Of a stretch of 29,230 nucleotides of DNA, positions 26,815 to 29,230 are shown piece after piece. The notes under the pieces are model-generated. The model did not search any database and was not told the DNA's origin. It worked only from the letters and a program-made list of their open reading frames with translations. Positions within the stretch are counted from its first letter, which is position 1, and the number at the start of each line of letters is the position of its first letter. This DNA is from a virus: the IMG/VR virus record IMGVR_UViG_3300043446_000627, positions 1-29,230 of that record, one strand, 5' to 3'. Made by a program: the position numbers and the translations under genes.

Positions 26815-28790
26815 TGGCACGAGAATACGCACCTGACGAACCCGTTACAAAACAACGGGAATACGCGCCTGAACCTACTGCGCCAAAAGATGACCTTTAC
26901 GAAAAGGTGTCTGGTCAGTTGCGGGAGGTTTTGCCCGTGCAAGAAGGTCGGCAACGAGTTGTTGGTCCTATGTTGGCTGCTGGCGCTGGTGAGTTAGCCC
27001 GTGGCGTTGGTGCAGCTACTCAATTGGTTGCGCCCGAAACAGGCAAAAAGATTAGCGATGTTGGTCGTGCTGTTGTGGATGTCACCAAAGAGCGTTATCC
27101 AATTACAGGAACTCTTGGTCAATTTGGCTCTTACATTTACCCTTACAAAGCAGCAGAAACGGCTGTAACCAAGGTTTTGCCTCGCACAGGAATATTGGGG
27201 CGTGAGGCGCAGATTGCTGGCGCTGCTGGCGGTATAACTGGTGCTGCAACAACTGAAGGCGATTTAGTTGACCGTGCTTTTGGCGGTGCGCTTGGCACGT
27301 CTTTAGGAATTGCTGGCACATACGGTGCTGCGCTTGCAACAAAAGGCTATCAATATACCAAGGATGTTTTGCAAAAAGCATTTGGCGGTGATGCCAAGCG
27401 TATGGCTAATGCTTTGAGGGATTACGCTTCTAAGCGTTCTGGCGCGGAAGCAGAGGCGGCTCAAAAAATGGCTACTGAGGCAGAGCAAAAGGCTGGTATG
27501 GCTGAGACTGCTGAACAAAAGGCTGCTCGCCAACAAGAACTGGCATACCGCGAATTACCCGGCACAAAGACCGAGAAAGAAGCTGGTCGGTTCAAAGCCG
27601 TGCCAACTTCAGAGCAAGCGGTTGGTGACCGTATTCGTGGCTATGTAGACAAGGTTTTTAAAGACTTGAAAGCAGTTCGCGCAAGAAACGCTGAAAAGTT
27701 AAAAGGCGAGGCTTTTGGTGATGCTTTGACAAAAGAACAGGCAGGACAAAAGATTGCTGACACCCCTGCTTATCAAAGACTTCAGCAGTCGGTTAGAAAC
27801 GAGATAAGAACACCAGAGGGTCTTGTTAGCGCCCCCGGTTCTACTGGCTCAAAGCTAAAAGAGTTAGACAATATTCTTAAAGGCACAGCATTAGACGAAT
27901 CCACAGGCGTTGTTGTATCTAATGATTTGAGCTTTCAGGGCATGGAGCGTTTGCGGAGACAATTAAATGACCGTGCTTATGGCTTCCCTGAGACTGGATT
28001 TGACGCATTGAGTCAACAAGAAGCTGGTAAATACGCCAAGATGATTTCAGAGGCAATGGAAGAGTTTTCTCCTAAGATTAAAACTTTCCTCAACCAATAC
28101 AAAGCTGATTCTGAACCTTTGCAAGTTTTTCAAACTAAAACGGGAAAAATCTTTGAAGAGCAGTTGCCCGGTGTCAAAGGCTATTCCAAAGTTGCATCCG
28201 AAAACATCCCTAGCAAAGTGTTTCAAAACAGAGAGTCTTATCAAGGTTTGATTGAGGCTTTGGGTGGAAACAAGGCTTTTGCTGAGAATGAAGCGCGTAA
28301 ATACTTTGCTGGTCAAATGGAAAAACTGGCTGGTGACCCGAAGAAGCTAGAAGCCTTTATCCGCGATAACCGAACCATGCTCAACCTAACTAATGCTCGT
28401 GATATGGCTGAGAGCTACATTGCTCGTGCGTCAGCATTTGCCAAGCGTGGCGAAGCTGCCAAGACCCGTGCTGGAGAAGAGAGAGGCATTGCAACAAAGC
28501 AAGCAGAGCTAGCCAAAGACTTTGCCAAATTAGAGTCAGACTTAATAACTGCCCAGACTCCGCAAGAAATTGCAGGGTTGCATGAAAACCTTGCTAAGAA
28601 ACTTCTTAGTGAAGGAACAATCAATCAACAGCAATACCGCACCATGCTTCAGGAAGCGACTCGCGTGTTGCAGACGGTCAAAGATACGGCTCAAGCCAAG
28701 CAACAACTATTAGGATTGACTTGGCGCGGTGTGGGAGGGGGTGCATTAGGCGCAGTCACTTACATGGGCATTAAGAAATTTGGAGAATAA
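26814..28790 (+). CDS. Large internal virion (ejection) protein candidate 4
   Basis: At 658 residues it is the largest of the block. A tail-like N-terminus ([20 protein letters not shown]) is followed by an Ala/Gly-rich amphipathic region ([20 protein letters not shown], then [17 protein letters not shown]) and long coiled coils ([20 protein letters not shown]). It ends [20 protein letters not shown], a likely membrane-active segment. The plan resembles the gp15/gp16-type ejection proteins without a visible lytic transglycosylase motif. The start overlaps the previous gene by one base. Confidence 0.72.
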   Translation: MAREYAPDEPVTKQREYAPEPTAPKDDLYEKVSGQLREVLPVQEGRQRVVGPMLAAGAGELARGVGAATQLVAPETGKKISDVGRAVVDVTKERYPITGTLGQFGSYIYPYKAAETAVTKVLPRTGILGREAQIAGAAGGITGAATTEGDLVDRAFGGALGTSLGIAGTYGAALATKGYQYTKDVLQKAFGGDAKRMANALRDYASKRSGAEAEAAQKMATEAEQKAGMAETAEQKAARQQELAYRELPGTKTEKEAGRFKAVPTSEQAVGDRIRGYVDKVFKDLKAVRARNAEKLKGEAFGDALTKEQAGQKIADTPAYQRLQQSVRNEIRTPEGLVSAPGSTGSKLKELDNILKGTALDESTGVVVSNDLSFQGMERLRRQLNDRAYGFPETGFDALSQQEAGKYAKMISEAMEEFSPKIKTFLNQYKADSEPLQVFQTKTGKIFEEQLPGVKGYSKVASENIPSKVFQNRESYQGLIEALGGNKAFAENEARKYFAGQMEKLAGDPKKLEAFIRDNRTMLNLTNARDMAESYIARASAFAKRGEAAKTRAGEERGIATKQAELAKDFAKLESDLITAQTPQEIAGLHENLAKKLLSEGTINQQQYRTMLQEATRVLQTVKDTAQAKQQLLGLTWRGVGGGALGAVTYMGIKKFGE

Positions 28791-28792
28791 AT

Positions 28793-28942
28793 ATGCCACT
28801 AGCAAAAGGTACTAGCAGAAAGACTCTCAGCAAGAACATCCGCAAGATGATGCGTGAGGGCTATCCGCAGAAACAGGCGGTAGCAGCATCCTTGTCTAGC
28901 GCTCGTAAGTCTAAGAAGGCAAAGCGAGGAAAGCGTGGCTAA
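28793..28942 (+). CDS. Small basic phage protein, DUF6496-like
   Basis: The 49 residues read [20 protein letters not shown], then [20 protein letters not shown], and end KKAKRGKRG. The pattern (GxSxKTxSxNIxxxxxEGxPQxQAxAIAxxxAR) is a known family of tiny basic phage proteins, here called DUF6496-like with moderate certainty. GGAGA precedes the start by six bases. The lysine- and arginine-rich tail resembles the basic peptides at 13656 and 13779. Binding to DNA or capsid is plausible; function is unknown. Confidence 0.8.
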   Translation: MPLAKGTSRKTLSKNIRKMMREGYPQKQAVAASLSSARKSKKAKRGKRG

Positions 28943-29141
28943 GAAGCAAAAAGGGATAAACCCCGACCTAGAGGAAGCCATCTCTACGATGCTCAAGGCG
29001 GTGATGCTAGACCCTACGGCAAGCATTACAGACAAGACCAAGGTGATTGACCGCGCTCTGAAACTAGAAGCCATCAAGCTCAAGATGTCGGATGACGAGT
29101 GGGGTTCAGGCTTTGGCGCTGTTGATGAAGAAGATGAGTAA
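28935..29141 (+). CDS. Conserved small acidic phage protein ([15 protein letters not shown])
   Basis: The 68-residue protein opens with [23 protein letters not shown], followed by [20 protein letters not shown] and [21 protein letters not shown] recognise this compact helical protein from many podoviruses, where it stays without a function. GAGGA stands just before the GTG, and the start overlaps the previous gene by eight bases. Its acidic tail (DEEDE) contrasts with the preceding basic protein. It is placed at the end of the ejection block. Confidence 0.82.
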   Translation: MAKKQKGINPDLEEAISTMLKAVMLDPTASITDKTKVIDRALKLEAIKLKMSDDEWGSGFGAVDEEDE

Positions 29142-29181
29142 GGTTAGACTATGACTTCAATCAACTACTTTGGGGATAAAT

Positions 29182-29230
29182 ATGGACGGCATAGCTTTAG
29201 TGCGCTTGGCTTTAGGCGTTATCACAGACA
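29182..29230 (+). CDS. Start of next gene, cut by the window edge
   Basis: Two starts compete. ATG at 29182 has GGGGATAAAT just before it and reads MDGIALVRLALGVITD, resembling an N-terminal membrane or signal segment. ATG at 29151 (AGG seven bases upstream) opens a different frame (MTSINYFGDKYGRH). The first is preferred for its ribosome site and protein-like sequence. The 3' end lies outside the window. Confidence 0.4.
   Translation, partial: MDGIALVRLALGVITD

Noticed and set aside
1-29230. Prophage features (integrase, repressor, attachment site), tRNA genes and insertion sequences
   Set aside because: I looked for them on both strands and found no integrase- or CI-like protein, no transposase and no tRNA fold; the phage cannot be called temperate from this window.

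Overview
This window is part of a tailed double-stranded DNA phage, most likely a short-tailed (podovirus-like) phage. The signature is a headful-type large terminase, portal, scaffold-like protein, HK97-type major capsid protein, a tail-tube adaptor and nozzle pair, fibres, and a block of Ala/Gly-rich coiled-coil proteins of the DNA-ejection kind. There is no sheath, tape measure, integrase or repressor. Several small conserved families seen here (HTH_39, DUF5672, the VGDSFFV protein, the DUF6496-like basic protein) are frequent in phages of freshwater Burkholderiales. That host is an inference from family resemblance, not something the sequence proves.

The left arm (1-7021) is read entirely on the minus strand. 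It is a dense early region of small genes joined by ATGA, TGATG or longer overlaps. Its recognisable core is a recombination module: YqaJ-type exonuclease, RecT-type annealing protein, a small protein with an SSB-like DVPF tail, and RusA resolvase, with a small winged-helix frame hidden between RecT and the SSB-like gene. At the promoter-proximal end is an ArdC-type antirestriction protein. Many genes between are short and unrecognised. Several were found only by reading overlaps by hand: 2045-2224, 5203-5313, 5544-5708, 5705-5878 and 784-918.

The divergent centre (7022-7776) is very AT-rich. It holds a perfect DnaA box, at least eight copies of a 9-bp motif (ATGTAGATA) in both orientations, and a perfect 14-bp inverted repeat. 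It is the best candidate for the replication origin and the early control region. To its right lie about 250 bp without a convincing gene, ending in an intrinsic terminator.

The right arm (7777-29230) is read on the plus strand. It runs from small leader genes to terminase, a DUF5672 glycosyltransferase-like protein, two small proteins and portal. Next come two minute basic peptides, a strong hairpin, and a promoter with an operator-like palindrome between its -35 and -10. The head genes, adaptor, nozzle with a four-fold Gly-rich repeat, fibres, a holin-like membrane protein and the ejection-protein block follow. One gene breaks the direction: a minus-strand HNH-type endonuclease between two tail genes (21665-22147), immediately after an AT-rich fibre gene ending in a self-cleaving S74 chaperone. 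These three signs mark the fibre region as the most recently exchanged part of the structural operon. No DNA polymerase, helicase or lysin is visible, so those genes must lie outside the window or be absent.
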